From Pisolithus tinctorius (lineage: Eukaryota > Basidiomycota > Agaricomycetes > Boletales > Pisolithaceae), in contig JANFAH010000004.1 in assembly GCA_024663395.1 (NCBI GenBank), positions 1,798,001 to 1,862,000 of the forward strand: 64,000 nucleotides of DNA. Reading direction: 5' to 3'. A model generated the notes under the pieces. The model was not told where the DNA came from. It saw only the letters and a list, made by a program, of their open reading frames with translations, and did no database searches. A program made the translations under genes and the position numbers. This document shows positions 1 to 13,340 of this stretch, piece after piece (within the stretch, counting starts at the first letter, position 1; every line of letters starts with the position of its first letter).

Positions 1-1935
1 CCCATTATACGCACGCCGTCGAGCACCTTCTTCTTCCATTCTGTGAACTGCATACGTAACGTCAAACGCTTCTTTCAATGACGCCAGGCCAGGAGAGCGT
101 GCATCGACAAGGCCCCGTGCGGCTGCCAGCAGCGGCGAATCAAGAGGTTCCCGAGGATATGCAGCGGGTGTTGGCGGTGGGGGTGGCGATGGTGCAGCGG
201 TACACCAGGGATGAGCAAGGAATTCGTCTATGGTATATCGCTGGGCAGGATCGACACATAACAAGTGTTGAATAAGGTCCTTCGCTACAATGGCAGGATC
301 AGACTGTTGTAAATGACGTGTGATGGTTGGACTATACCAGAATAGCTGATATCATCCCACCATGGGCTCAAAAAGGTGTAGTATCCTCTTGCAACTTTCT
401 CTGTAAGGACGTTGATACTTTCATCGTAGAAAGGAGGAAAACCACAAAGAAGTGTGTAGAGCACACAACCTAGTGCCCACATGTCGACACTTTTCGAATA
501 CCGTTCGTCCTTTACGATCTCGGGGGCGGTGTAACCTACGGTCCCACACGGTGTCATTGTCTCTTCGTTCCAAACTACTTTTGATAGTCCGAAATCGGCG
601 ATCTTGATTCGTCCAATTCCGCCACCACCGACACCAGGGACGTATTCGCCTTCGTCCTCCTTCTCCTCGTCATATGGCCTGTGTACAGGATTCTTGGAGG
701 GAATAATGGGTATTCGTTCAAAAAGTAAGTTCTCCGGCTTGATATCACTGGTGGACTTTGTCGATAGATTTAGCGGCTCACTACAGCTGAACGTACCGAT
801 GGACAACACCACGCTCTTCGTGAAGGTACCGAATGGCCTGAGCGACCTGAAGAATGACGTGTCTTGAGAGATTTTCGCTGAAATACGTGAGTTTGACGAT
901 TTGGTGGAACAACTCTCCACCGTCCATCACTAGATCAGTGCTTAATTGCCAATGACAATAGCGTAGAACTGACAACATACATTCTAGGACGAGAAAATAG
1001 TGTTCCGGTGATTCCGAAAACGACAGTAGCTTAACAATCGATGGATGGTTAATGCCCCGCATAATCTGCACCTCTACAAATGTATCAGCTCTGATGGGCT
1101 GATATATAGCCGTGATCGGGATATACCTTTAAGAATGTTTGCGCGCTAAAGATTTAAATAAAGATAATAAGTCCCAAGGCTAGCCAAGCAAGAGGACGAA
1201 AGGGGATGGGTCACCTCTGTCGCGCGTGGCTGTTTCTTAAAGTGGGGACTAAGGTGTTTCTCCCCAGCCTACATGTCGCAACAGTGGCGCAGACAGAGTA
1301 AATATCGAGAAACAAGGGGGGGCGTGGGGGTAATATGAACTACTGGAGGGACGACGTGTATATCGGTCTACTGACCTGAGAGGCATTCAACTCCAACTTG
1401 CGAACGACCTTGACTAGATGTTCGGATCAGTAATCGGAAGTACAAGTAACAGGCAGGAAATGAAACTCACCTGCGACTTTCTCGTTCGTTGTGAGGTCGA
1501 TCGCCTTGTACACGTTGGAAAATGCGCCACTGCCAAATGGGTGGTAAGGGATCCAATCATCGGATAGTAAGATGTACTGACTCTCCCATCTTTTCCAACA
1601 GTTTGAAATTTTCAAGACCCTTGTAGATGGGCATCTTGACCTTCGGCTGGTGATCTTCCGGAGCTGTCATATCATGAGCCTGGGCTATCTCGGGGGCGGG
1701 TGTCGGGGACGGTGCGGGGTGATCTGCTTGTTGCTTTGGCGAGTCTGGACAGGGTTGCTGGTTACAGTTCGACTGCTGAGGTTGCTGTCTAACAGCGTCC
1801 TGTTGTTCGTCGGGGCTGGGGTGACGTTGTTGGGGGTGATGGTGCTTGCGGATAAGATCTGCGTCAAGATGAGTGGTATTAGCGAGGACTGCACAAAGAT
1901 CCCGCACTCTTGAATGCAGCTACTACCGCAGGCAT
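1..1935 (-). CDS. srk1: Srk1/RCK-type CAMK protein kinase, 3' end cut by window
   Basis: Serine/threonine kinase of the CAMK group, closest in layout to fungal MAPK-activated kinases (S. pombe Srk1, yeast Rck1/Rck2) that act downstream of the stress MAPK. The start chosen is the ATG at 1933-1935; a 48-nt intron with a GCTAATA branch-like site then joins a Gln/Pro-rich N-tail in frame. Spliced exons give the glycine loop GDGAFSNVYKAID, the VAIK-type lysine (KVVRK), an HRD loop rebuilt across an intron followed by IKPENLL, DFGLSK, and an APE-type segment TAPEIVKDERYS. An acidic insert sits between the HRD and DFG motifs. The tail SLKEAFDVTYAVHRMEEE, read near 60-20, is what points to the Srk1 family. 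About seven introns are visible. The C-terminus runs off the left edge. Group assignment is firm; the orthologue name is inferred. Confidence 0.85.
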
Positions 1936-2143
1936 TGCGGGTGAGACGAAAGCTGAGGCTTGGAATTTGGTGGATGAGAAAACGAAGGGGCAGTTCTGTG
2001 TTGGCGGCGTGTCCAGCGCGCCTTGCCTTTTTGTGCCTTGCCTGTGCTTTGGAGCTCCGCTGACTGACGTCATCCCAATCTCCATTTCCATTTTCGGTTT
2101 ATGTCATAAAGCTGTACAAATGTGGTAATGACCATCTAGCATG

Positions 2144-4122
<1,979 letters not shown>

Positions 4123-4408
4123 GGTCAAGCCAGACGTGCCCTATACCTTGAGGTCGGGCGCGTCGAGGGTGAAGTTTCCAAGTTGGGGGTGGAACTAGCA
4201 CCCTACTGTTTCGGTATCGAGCGTCGTGCTCAGCGGGTGCTTGCAACGTGGCTGCACTAGTGATGGAGGAGTCGGGGCACTCATACTTGGCACCAGCGCT
4301 AATCGAGTGCACGGAAATAGAATTTTGTTCCCACGAGTCCACGTCGCGGTCACCGGTTCCTGGAGAACGTGTTTATTGCTCTCTCGTTCCGTTCTCTTCT
4401 GACTGACT

Positions 4409-6167
4409 ATGCGTGCTCAGCACACCACTCACGCTCTTCCGGCATTTCCAGTTTATTCATGCGCATTCATCTCGGACGATTTACTGGTGGCTGGCGGTGG
4501 AGGAGGAGCTTCAAGGAGCGGGGTCAAGAATAAACTCGTGAGTCGACACACTCTCATCTGTGGAACCCCCCCTCACAAGTCAGTGGTGGGCAGAGACTCT
4601 TCCGCTTATCTGTCAAGCAACAACTGGAATGCTTAGCTGAATTTGAACTCGACAAGGACGAAGACGCTCCCATGAGCATGGCCGCTCATATCGAGGTACA
4701 ACTGAACCGCAAAAATGCTGCAATGCCTAAGCCATGTTTACAGAGCCGGACCATAGTGTGTGGTATCAACAGCGCCACAGCCAAGCTGGAAAAAGGGGAA
4801 AACGAAAATTGCAGGAAGTTTTCGATAGGCGGTGATGACGAGTTCAAGTGAGTGGCGCGGGTGCCCCCTCGTCTTGCGTGATACATATGAACCAGATTCA
4901 CCCCGCTTGGAACCCGTGGGACCATATCACCTGGAAATACTGAAGACTACCAGGTACGGCCCATGTTTCCTTTTACCGATGGACACTGAATACCCCTTCA
5001 TAGCGTTTAAGTGTACTATCCAATGATGCCCAGTTCGTGGCAGTAGGTAGCGAGCACGAGGTAACATCTTACAGGGAACGGTTAGCTGCAATGATGCTAA
5101 CGCGAAGGTCCAGCTTACACTCCTCTCTTACGAGAGTCTCTCTCCTGTTGCCCGACCAGTCCACGTGTCCAGAGGCGAGATATACGATGCAACGCTGTCT
5201 GCTACTCATGTGTGTTTACATTGTTTTCTCGTGCCTTTGCCGTGACATCTTGGTCAAAATAGCTTATTTTAGCAACTAGCGTCAATCTCCTCGTCTACGC
5301 GCTTCCCGCCGCCCTGCGATTCGGAGGGAAGGACAACCAGGAGAACGCGATTATAGATAATCCGCACACTCCTATTGATACTCTGCCAGAATTGAAACTG
5401 GTAAAGACCCTGGACATTCCCCCGATCTCTACCATCCCAACAGGGGCTACCGTGACTTTCCGTGCTGCAAGGTACGAAATATTTTAGATGTCATATCAAG
5501 GGTTCCCAGATGCAACGAGTTGTGCCAGGCTGCACCCATCTGAGGTGGATCTGGTTTATTCGGTCATCAATGTTTCCCTTCCTCGTGCACCGAAAGCGAA
5601 GACAGCAAAGAAGCAAGCGTACATCTTGAAATGGAGAGTTTCGGCTGTAGATGACGGGGCATTCTCCGCTACACTAGAAGGATCGCGCAAGATCAGTGAG
5701 GGTAGTTTGACGTGCTTCGATGTTAGGTGTGGCCCCTTTGTAGCTCTATGGTGCTGTGAGTAACATAACGCAGCCCCGACGGAAAACTGTTGGCGTTTGG
5801 CGTCTCCGATTACAGCCTTGGCATACTTGATGCCAATAATCTTGCAGTACGTCCTGCTCTAGCGACCTTTTCTTTCGTGAATGATGAATCGATGCATCAC
5901 AGCCGCTCCTATCAATTTTGAAAGCTCATGAATTTCCGATAACTGCACTTCGTTTTAATCCGTCGTCGAGGCTTTTGGTCTCTGGAGGAGTCGACAGTTC
6001 AATACGAATTGTTACCATCCCCGAGAAGTTTGGTGGTTCATGTCAGTGAATTCTCGTCTCTTTCCAATTTCGTCTGATGAATTTACTATGCAGCGTGGAG
6101 CGTAACAATCTTGATAACGCTCGCCATCCTAAGCGTCATACTTGCGATGATAATGTCGAAAGCGTAA
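4409..6167 (+). CDS. SEC12: SEC12-type guanine exchange factor for Sar1
   Basis: WD40 protein anchored in the ER that activates the Sar1 GTPase to start COPII coat assembly. The N-terminus AFPVYSCAFISDDLLVAGG and GGGGASRSGVKNKL is the typical first blade with the glycine-rich loop. Later exons read IVCGINSATAKLEKGENENC, QLTLLSYESLSPVARPVH, LTCFDV then SPDGKLLAFGVSDYSLGILD, and LKAHEFPITALRFNPSSRLL. The protein ends with one hydrophobic helix (VTILITLAILSVILAMIM) and a short SKA tail, as expected for a type II ER protein. About ten short introns interrupt it, some of about 48 nt. One of these (4696-4743) keeps the frame open if retained. The gene converges on TAF9, with 120 bp between stop codons. 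Confidence 0.9.
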
Positions 6168-6287
6168 AGTGGTATGAGGTACTAGTGCCATGAACAAACA
6201 TCACTATAGCTTGTCTCCCTCGTTGTTTTATCTCTACATATTAGATTGTATTTAATGTATATCATTCTGACACAATGTAAGAATGGT

Positions 6288-7150
6288 CTAATCATAATCT
6301 TCCTCTTCCACCAGTTTCCGTTTTACTCCATTTGAAGGTTCAGTGGCTGTCTGAATTTCCTCCATCGCATCGTCACCTGCGCTCTCGTCTTCGTCTTCGT
6401 CCTCACCGGCTCCACCAAATAGGTCAGCCTCTTCCGCTCCATCACTACCGTCATCGGCGGTACCACTTGCCACGACTGGCGCACTTGCTGGGGAGCTGGC
6501 TGCCATTTCTACGTCGATGGGTGTGACTGGTGCATTGTTCGTGGGTATAGTAGCAGGTTCCATATCAGCGTCATCCTCCTCCTCATCCTCTTGTGCACCC
6601 GGTGCCTCTTCCTCCTCTTCAATTTCCTCAATTTCCTCATCATATAATTTTACGGACGGTGGCGGTTTGTTGGACACTAGCTCAAAATTGACGGAAGTAA
6701 GGGTTTCCGACGCTGGCGGCAGCCGTACGCCAAACACTTCGGGTACCGCTGGGAGAGGCGTTGCGTTTGTCTGAGTCGCAAGAGATAGCAAGTGCTACAG
6801 AACGAATCCAACCCGTCAATTTATGTACATGGTGCCGCGAGGAGTAGTCGGCGACTTACTTCCTTCGGTATGCGTCCGCCAAACTCCCAGCCCACGCGGG
6901 CTTGCACTGCCAGAACTACGTCATCCATTTCAATTTTGGAGGTGCCGGATCGACCTGCATGGTCCGCATATACCTGGGCGTCCGAGAGTACTTGCACGGT
7001 ATATCGGTGGGCGAATTCAAGGAGTTGGTGCAAAACGCCCGGTTGCGCATCCTGCACTGTGGGCGTGGATGCCAATAGAAGAGCGATTGCCCTTGCGGTG
7101 GGCGGAAGTGTGTCTGCTGCTGGGATTTGGTTGGTCTGTGGTCGGGACAT
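6288..7150 (-). CDS. TAF9: TFIID/SAGA subunit TAF9
   Basis: Histone-fold subunit shared by TFIID and SAGA, where it pairs with TAF6. Exon 1 carries the histone fold: TARAIALLLASTPTVQDAQP, LLEFAHRYTVQVLSDAQVYA, then MDDVVLAVQARVGWEFGG. One intron (about 6791-6855) joins IPKE to LLSLATQTNATPLPAVPE, the short segment that normally follows the fold in TAF9. The remaining C-terminal half is a long acidic, Ala-rich tail typical of fungal homologues. The start is the ATG at 7148-7150. The gene is divergent from ISU1 with 110 bp between the start codons. Confidence 0.92.
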
Positions 7151-7260
7151 AAGTCTGACAGCCGAGGCGTGGGAATTCCCCTGTTATCTGATAACAATTA
7201 GTCAGCCGACGTCTGACGTTATTAGTGCTCCGACGAGTTTTGGTCTTTCTCCTGACTACC
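7151..7260. promoter_or_regulatory. Shared divergent promoter of TAF9 and ISU1
   Basis: Only 110 bp separate the two start codons, so the core promoter elements of both genes must lie here or within the 5' ends of the transcripts. No clear TATA box is seen on either strand. The assignment as a bidirectional promoter is inferred from spacing alone. Confidence 0.5.
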
Positions 7261-7972
7261 ATGTTCCGCTCAGCACTGACGAAGACCGTCTACAACATGA
7301 CCGCCGCCGCCAGACGTCCGGCAACAGGCTTGGTGTCTGTGCTCTCTCGCGGCTATCATGAGAACGTTATCTCACACTACGAGAACCCAAGAAACGTGTG
7401 TATTTCCCATTTACATCTAAGAGAGTCTCTTAGTCACGACCACGCTTACAGGTGGGCTCTCTTCCGAAAGGTGACCTCGACGTAGGCACCGGTCTCGTAG
7501 GCGCACCTGCGTAAGTGCCTTCCTCACATCCTGACAAGGCTGCTGACCTTTTTTTTTTTTTGCGTAGCTGCGGTGATGTTATGAAGTTGCAAATTCGTGT
7601 AGACGAGAATGGCATCATTAGCGAAGTCAAGTTCAAGACATTCGGATGCGGGAGTGCCATAGCATCTAGTTCGTACTTGACAGAGCGAGTGAAAGGTCTC
7701 AGTCTGGAAGACGCGGGAAAGGTTAAGAACACGGAGATTGCTAAGGAGTTGTGCTTACCACCTGTCAAACTTCACTGCTCAAGTGAGTTGCGTGCTTCTG
7801 ACGTTGAACGTCCATGTGACTTGAACCTTTTTTCCTAGTGTTGGCAGAGGACGCTATTCGTTCGGCAATTCGGGACTATCGGTCGAAACGCACTCAGGCG
7901 GCCGACTCCAAGCAGACTGGTTTCGTCGACGTCACGCAAAATTCCTCTGCTGGGGAAACGGCTCATGCCTAG
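7261..7972 (+). CDS. ISU1: Mitochondrial iron-sulfur scaffold ISU1/IscU
   Basis: Scaffold on which Fe-S clusters are built in the mitochondrial matrix by the Nfs1-Isd11-frataxin complex. The protein starts with a basic, Arg-rich presequence (MFRSALTKTVYNMTAAARRP) followed by RGYHENVISHYENPRN. All three cluster cysteines are present: in GAPACGDVMKLQIRVDENG (rebuilt across an intron), in KTFGCGSAIASSS, and in PPVKLHCSMLAEDAIRSAI. The LPPVK motif recognised by the Ssq1 chaperone system is intact (CLPPVKLHC). Three introns lie near 7398-7451, 7511-7567 and 7781-7838. Length of roughly 180 residues matches fungal ISU1. Confidence 0.95.
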
Positions 7973-8186
7973 TCGTAGATCACACCTTACCAGCTTGCAT
8001 CTTTCCGCGCGCACATAGTTGAGTCCGTATGCCATTTCACTCTGATGACGTATACTTTTAAGTCGTAGTTTGTTGGGTCATTTCCGTGTACTATCACCAT
8101 TACAACATGATACTGATTGCGCAGTTCGATCACCATCGAAAATAATACAGTGATGCACTACATCCGTGAAGGTGTCCTTGGAAATG

Positions 8187-10283
8187 TTATTCCCCCTTCT
8201 GCCCCACGAACGAGAAAGTACCACCTGCAAACCAGCGATCATTTGCTTCCTTAACACGCTGAGCAGCTGCCGCGCGATTAAGCTCGAATCCTGGATAGGT
8301 AAACTCAGGGAACAAAAGAATCGTAGATGAAAGGTAGACAAACCCTGCACAGGGGTAACCGTCAAGGACGTTGCCGTTCCCGATGGAGAAGAAGCACTGC
8401 TTTGGGCTGCGCGCGCAAGCATCGCTGTGCGAAGCTTGTTCGCTTTGGACAGTTTCGCTGTTCACGTTGGTGTTCTCAGTGATGTCGACTCGGAGGCCGC
8501 AATTACTTACCACGACTCTTCGCCTCTCCCATGCCAGCCCGCACTTTCCCGGAACCTACACCGATCATGCCAAGTCCCTTCGTTTGGTCAAAAGCGCCAA
8601 CCTCCTCTTCGGGTTGTCCAAACACCATACGGTTTTGGAGTTTCCGAAGTTCTGTCTGTGCGTACGCTTCCTTAGCTTTCCGAGCGCTGGAAACCATGCG
8701 GCGTAAGGCTCAAACATGGGACGATACAAGGGGGCACAAACCGTCTTCCTCCTCTGCGCTTCTTGGGCCCGTCATTGGGGACAGGAAGGGCCTTGGTAAT
8801 TTTGGCGGGTGGGGGCGCCGCTAATCGGTCGATGTGCCTCTCGATCTTTTCCCGTAACTCTTGACCATAGGAACCTGAAGAGATTGTTACAGGCTGAAGA
8901 CGTATTTACCTTGTCCTTACCGTCTCTGCGAGTTCTCTCAAGGTCCATGCGGGCTGCGAGTACGCATTTAGCTCCAACTGTTCGTTGTACCTTGAGTTGG
9001 TACTCGGGCGGCGTTTGCTGAATTAACTCAGACTGGAAGACGAAACCGGTATGCCGACGTTGTGTCGCAGTCGAGAACCCAAGTGCTAGTTTTTTCTGAG
9101 CACCAAGTAGCTGAAAGAGAAGAAATAGTTGGAAGGTGATCTTTCGGTAAGGAGGAAAATCGAAATTACGTGGACATTGCATGACGGCATTTTGGCTAGG
9201 GCATTAAGACCACCTGCAACACCGAGCAACTTCGCTGCTGTGGTTGTACCAACAATAGCTGAAAGATTCGGGGCTAAAACATTCATTCTTGAGCTGACGT
9301 ACATAAATATCTGCAAGCAAAAACATAAGTGCAACACTACCCAAACAATGCAATTACAGACCCTTTTGCGCACATCCTCCAGCCGGTCTGCCAGGTCGCA
9401 TGCTTTCTCCACAGCTATCCATTGAGCTTCGGTAAGCGGTTGGCCGGAGCTGGTGGTAGCCGTTATGAGGACACTCATAATAACGGCAGGTGGTAACACT
9501 CCAGAGAGATCAACTTTTGTCGGGTCCTGCAGTCGCAATACTGTGAAGACAGAGACAGGTGCATACATGAAACACACTTTCCTCATTATTTGCAAGAATG
9601 CGCACAGCACGTATATGCTGCGTAGGGTCCGGAATTAGTTGCTCCAACTCCGGGAATTTTGGCGCATAGTGATCGCGGATAAACTGGTGCGAAACATACG
9701 TTAGATAATGTAGGAACACCCTCCGAAGTTGGCATACTTTATGCACAACAAGAATCTCATTATCGACGTCCACGGACAAGTTGTTCGCTTGAACGATGAG
9801 GTTGTATTCAGGATTGAGATGAGCTGGTAACGATATGGCGTCTGCTGAACTGGGGTTCGCCTGGAATTTCTCTATTTCCTGGAAGAAATGTCATCGCACA
9901 AGGCGTCGAATGAAAACAAAAGCACTTGCCTTTAAGATATCTGCCATGCGCTTGCTACCCTCTAGCTTTGCTATTGAGCTCACGTTGTCTATACCCCCTA
10001 AGTCCATTTGTTGCACATCCTCGGCATCCAATTCTTCCGCAGGTCTAACGCCACCTTCGAGGACGAATCCTTCTACAGCACCGGCGCCGTCCGCACCTGC
10101 TTCGTCTACATCCTCCTCCAAATCTGACATATCAATATCGTCTTCCGCCTTGCGTTTCAGTGCGTTCAGAGCCGAGCCTGAAGTTCTCCCTGTATCTTCC
10201 TTATTATCTTGGTGTCCATCCTCCCCACCGTCGGAGAGACCTTCGATGTCAGCGAGGAGCTCATCCGCGAGGTCACCCATCAT
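8187..10283 (-). CDS. PRP31: U4/U6 snRNP splicing factor PRP31
   Basis: Nop-domain protein that binds the U4 snRNA 5' stem-loop with the 15.5K protein and holds the U4/U6.U5 tri-snRNP together. The N-terminus is acidic ([20 protein letters not shown]). Exons then give [20 protein letters not shown], the Nop core [60 protein letters not shown] and [20 protein letters not shown], and the Prp31 C-domain with [20 protein letters not shown] and [19 protein letters not shown]. It ends [16 protein letters not shown]. About nine introns. The start is one of two adjacent ATGs at 10278-10283. It converges on ISU1 (214 bp between stops). A possible small ORF from upstream overlaps its start. Confidence 0.95.
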
Positions 10284-10615
10284 GAGAAGAGTTTAGCGAA
10301 CAATTCAAAGTAGCTTGGGCGACACTTGCATCGCGCTGCTGACGTAAGCGACAGGACAAGAATGTGCTTTGGACAGCCTCGACTCCTGCAACAAACTCAA
10401 TTAGGAACCACTTTTGAATCGGAACTTGTCTTGCAGAACAAATTCACCTCCCCTCCGGTATCCGCGCTGGTTCATGACTAGCACGCGAGACTTAAGTAAA
10501 GCTGATACCGTGTCCTCGTCTAAACATGAGACATCGTAGGCGCCATCGGTGACAACCACCGAAAGGGAAACATGGACGCCACTCGTCGCACAACGTACCT
10601 ACTTGAGACGTGCAT
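10273..10615 (-). CDS. Possible small gene overlapping the PRP31 start codon
   Basis: Not recognised. Splicing an intron from GTAGGTACG (about 10602) to a TTTAG acceptor near 10520, and a second from GTGAATTTG to GTTGCAG (about 10450-10388), gives a single open frame of about 65 codons: MHVSNEDTVSALLKSRVLVM, then NQRGYRRGGVEAVQSTFLSC, then RLRQQRDASVAQ and a short tail. The stop (10273-10275) lies 3' of the PRP31 ATGs, so the two coding regions would overlap by a few bases in different frames. It may instead be an untranslated leader of PRP31, or chance. Evidence is the open spliced frame and good donor and acceptor sites only. Confidence 0.3.
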
Positions 10616-10881
10616 TTATATGCAAAATTTTATATAGTACATACCTGTTTCGCGTGTGGAAACTATGCGACAGCTAGTACTCTCACCGAAGTTAGAGGGT
10701 CGATTATCACGGTTATCTAGAGATCTACATATTTTCCCGGCGCAGACGTTGTGGCACGCGACAAGGCTGACGCACGGAGCGACCGACTGGGAGTAGTGAT
10801 ATACATGGGCGACAGGTCATCGGTACGAACCAAAACATACATAGCGCGGGCCGTGGTTGGTTTTAGGAAGGGGGTGGAATC

Positions 10882-11221
10882 CTACCGCGTCGCCTCCAAG
10901 ATTTCCATCGAAGTGACGCTGTTGCCGCGAATGACCTTGGGATAGATCAGGTTAGCGATCGAGGGGCTGAGTATATACCAACCACATACCACGGTACCAA
11001 TAGGATGTTTCTGAGCGGGAGTGGTTTCTTCCAAGCCATCGTCGATCACAAGGTTGAGGAATAGATCATAGCCGCGTAACGTTCCGCTGACCTTACGGCC
11101 ACCTTGGAGATGGATGAACAATTTCTTGTCCATGAACTGTGATGTTCGTGGTTTCAGTACAGAAACACAAGATCTGTCGGCCACGAACTTTTTTGAGTTC
11201 TGGTTGCGAAGCTTTTGACAT
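10882..11221 (-). CDS. SMX2: Small nuclear ribonucleoprotein SmG
   Basis: Sm-fold subunit of the heptameric ring on U1, U2, U4 and U5 snRNAs. The first exon starts at the ATG 11219-11221 and reads MSKASQPELKK, the hallmark SmG N-terminus. After an intron it continues FMDKKLFIHLQGGRKVSG and TLRGYDLFLNLVIDDGLEE (Sm1 motif), then, across a second intron (about 10950-11001), IGTVVIRGNSVTSMEILEA (Sm2 motif). Length near 80 residues is normal. It lies upstream of PRP31 on the same strand, so two spliceosome genes are close neighbours, though about 600 bp separate them and no co-transcription is shown. Confidence 0.95.
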
Positions 11222-11532
11222 CTCTGGCAGCCTGTGTGTTAGAAGGACTATTACTAGGCCGAGGGGTCTTGGCTTTATTTAATTTGCTATGTTTGGCATG
11301 CTAGTCGAAGGGGTCGACTGCAGCACGACACCTATTCGCTCCGCTTTACCCGTTCTTACCCATAGTTCTAACCTCGAAGAGAGCACTTCGGTGAGTCCTT
11401 CATCGTCTCCTTTCACCCTCAGTCCATTTGTATTCCTTCATACATGTGTGTGGCGGAAATGAACAAGTCCAACAGCCATAATTCGATATCAAACGCGGTC
11501 GATATCCGTTAGGGCGTTCTAAGGACCAGCAC

Positions 11533-13128
11533 ATGGAAACTCAAGCTTCTCGTTCAACACCAAATAACCCTACTCCCGCTGTCCAAGGTTCACCACGAAC
11601 CCGGGACCTCAGGAACCTGCGAACCAAGGAACCGGGTTCTGCATTCCGTGGAATCGGTAGAGAAAGAGGTGGGCGTGGTAATAGAGGAGGTCGAGGTGGT
11701 GGTCGGCAGCAGAGTAACTTCACTGGTAGGATTCGTGCAGAAAACCCCAGTGATTTTTTGTCTCAGTTCGACACAGTCTCATCTAAAACCGAACCCTCTT
11801 CCAAATCTCTGGCTTCGCCGTCTATTCCATCCGTCGACAAATTGCCTGAAAGAGCCGTTGATGGCGTGCCAGAACGTGTTACCGGAAAAGCACAGTCCGG
11901 ACGGTCGTCACGCGGTCCTCCCGCCGTCGTGGTCCGTGCTCCTGAAGCGTCACCCCTCACACCTTCCAGTTCCCCCCGGCTCTCGAACCGTCGGAGACGC
12001 CCCCATCAGCAGGGGAAAGGTCCACTGGACCGCAACTCAAAGCCTTCATCACCCCGAGCGTCGTCGAAGCCCCAAAAGTCTAGGAACAATTCCACGTTGT
12101 CTCCTTCGCTTCCGCGTAAGGATATTCCACCTCACCTAGCAACTGCTCACGAGGCAGAAGTTCGCCATGATATCGAGGCGTTGGTGGAACGTGTAAGGGC
12201 TGTTGCGATGGCTGAGAATCGTCCTACGACACCGGGCAGCCATATTGATTGGGCTGGCGACGAGGATGATTCCTTGCCCGACCTCGATGATTGGGGCGTG
12301 ACTACAACGCATATCATGGTTAACGGGGAACGCGATGAAGGCATATCACCGATATTGGGAGATACTTTGAAACAGCTACCGGAGCCTCACTCGGACGCCG
12401 AGCATCATAACGAGCAAGAGGGGCAGGAACGTGACGCTCAGTCCGATGGATGCCCTCAAGAGCCGCCACGAACCCCATTGTCGGCCTCCCTACCAGCGGA
12501 TGCCTCAAAAACGCCGAGCTCCCAGTTTTTACCCGATATTTGTCCTGCAGACGTTACGTCCGCAACGGACTATACGAAAGAAAACTCCCCTGACAGCAGA
12601 GTAGATCCTCCACCCGAGCCTTTGGAATTAACTACCGAGGGGCACTTCGTTCTGACCGATGAAAGTCTTTCAGGATCGATGCATGCGCCCTCAGCAAACC
12701 TCACTCATGTGGAGCAACAGTTGCGCTCGCCCTCCAGTGAACGGGGTTTGTTCGGGTCAATTCATGCCCCTGCGAACCTTCCGGAGACCCGTTCAATCCC
12801 TAATGCACCCACTCGGGCTGCGTCGGTCAAGAATAACTCGTTTAATCGCAGTCATGGGCGTCCGCGCGCAGAGAGTCGTTCCGGTCAAGCTTCTAGATCC
12901 AGCCGATCTGGTGCTTCCTCTCCACTCGGAAAACATGTTTATACCCACTCGCGCAACCACTCGACTCCCCCTACTGGTGGGTCCAACCAGAAGGCTCATC
13001 ATGCGTCTCGCCCAGTCATCACTGGTGATGCCATATCCAGGTTGGCCAGGACGATTGGTGGTAGCCTTGGACCAGCACCACGTAGTCAAGGTATCCCCGT
13101 CACAAAAGATTCTACCGTTGCATCTTAA
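11533..13128 (+). CDS. Intronless RGG-rich, largely disordered protein
   Basis: No family recognised. The single open frame of 531 codons is one of the few intron-free genes here. Residues 40-60 form an RGG-type box (GRERGGRGNRGGRGGGRQQ) of the sort that binds RNA or is arginine-methylated. Residues 110-190 are Ser/Pro/Arg-rich. Near residue 210 is a short ordered-looking segment, HDIEALVERVRAVAMAENRP, followed by an acidic motif WAGDEDDSLPDLDDWG. The C-terminal half is Ser/Thr/Pro-rich and probably disordered. The sequence contains SGSMHAPS and later GSIHAPA, about 25 residues apart, a weak internal repeat. An RNA-associated role is inferred from the RGG box only. Confidence 0.75.
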   Translation: METQASRSTPNNPTPAVQGSPRTRDLRNLRTKEPGSAFRGIGRERGGRGNRGGRGGGRQQSNFTGRIRAENPSDFLSQFDTVSSKTEPSSKSLASPSIPSVDKLPERAVDGVPERVTGKAQSGRSSRGPPAVVVRAPEASPLTPSSSPRLSNRRRRPHQQGKGPLDRNSKPSSPRASSKPQKSRNNSTLSPSLPRKDIPPHLATAHEAEVRHDIEALVERVRAVAMAENRPTTPGSHIDWAGDEDDSLPDLDDWGVTTTHIMVNGERDEGISPILGDTLKQLPEPHSDAEHHNEQEGQERDAQSDGCPQEPPRTPLSASLPADASKTPSSQFLPDICPADVTSATDYTKENSPDSRVDPPPEPLELTTEGHFVLTDESLSGSMHAPSANLTHVEQQLRSPSSERGLFGSIHAPANLPETRSIPNAPTRAASVKNNSFNRSHGRPRAESRSGQASRSSRSGASSPLGKHVYTHSRNHSTPPTGGSNQKAHHASRPVITGDAISRLARTIGGSLGPAPRSQGIPVTKDSTVAS

Positions 13129-13340
13129 TTTTCCGAGTGCGCTCTTATATACTTACATTGATCTATACAAGCAGCATTTATATGTGCATAGTGACGTCCC
13201 TTTCACCGTCCGGCCGGAAAACGGCGATTTACTATTTTTTCCTCCCGCGGCTCTTACATCGCTACGCGGATACCGGTTTCATACAGATGCAGGTGTATGT
13301 AATATATCAAACGACTGGTTGTTCACCTCAACACATCCAG

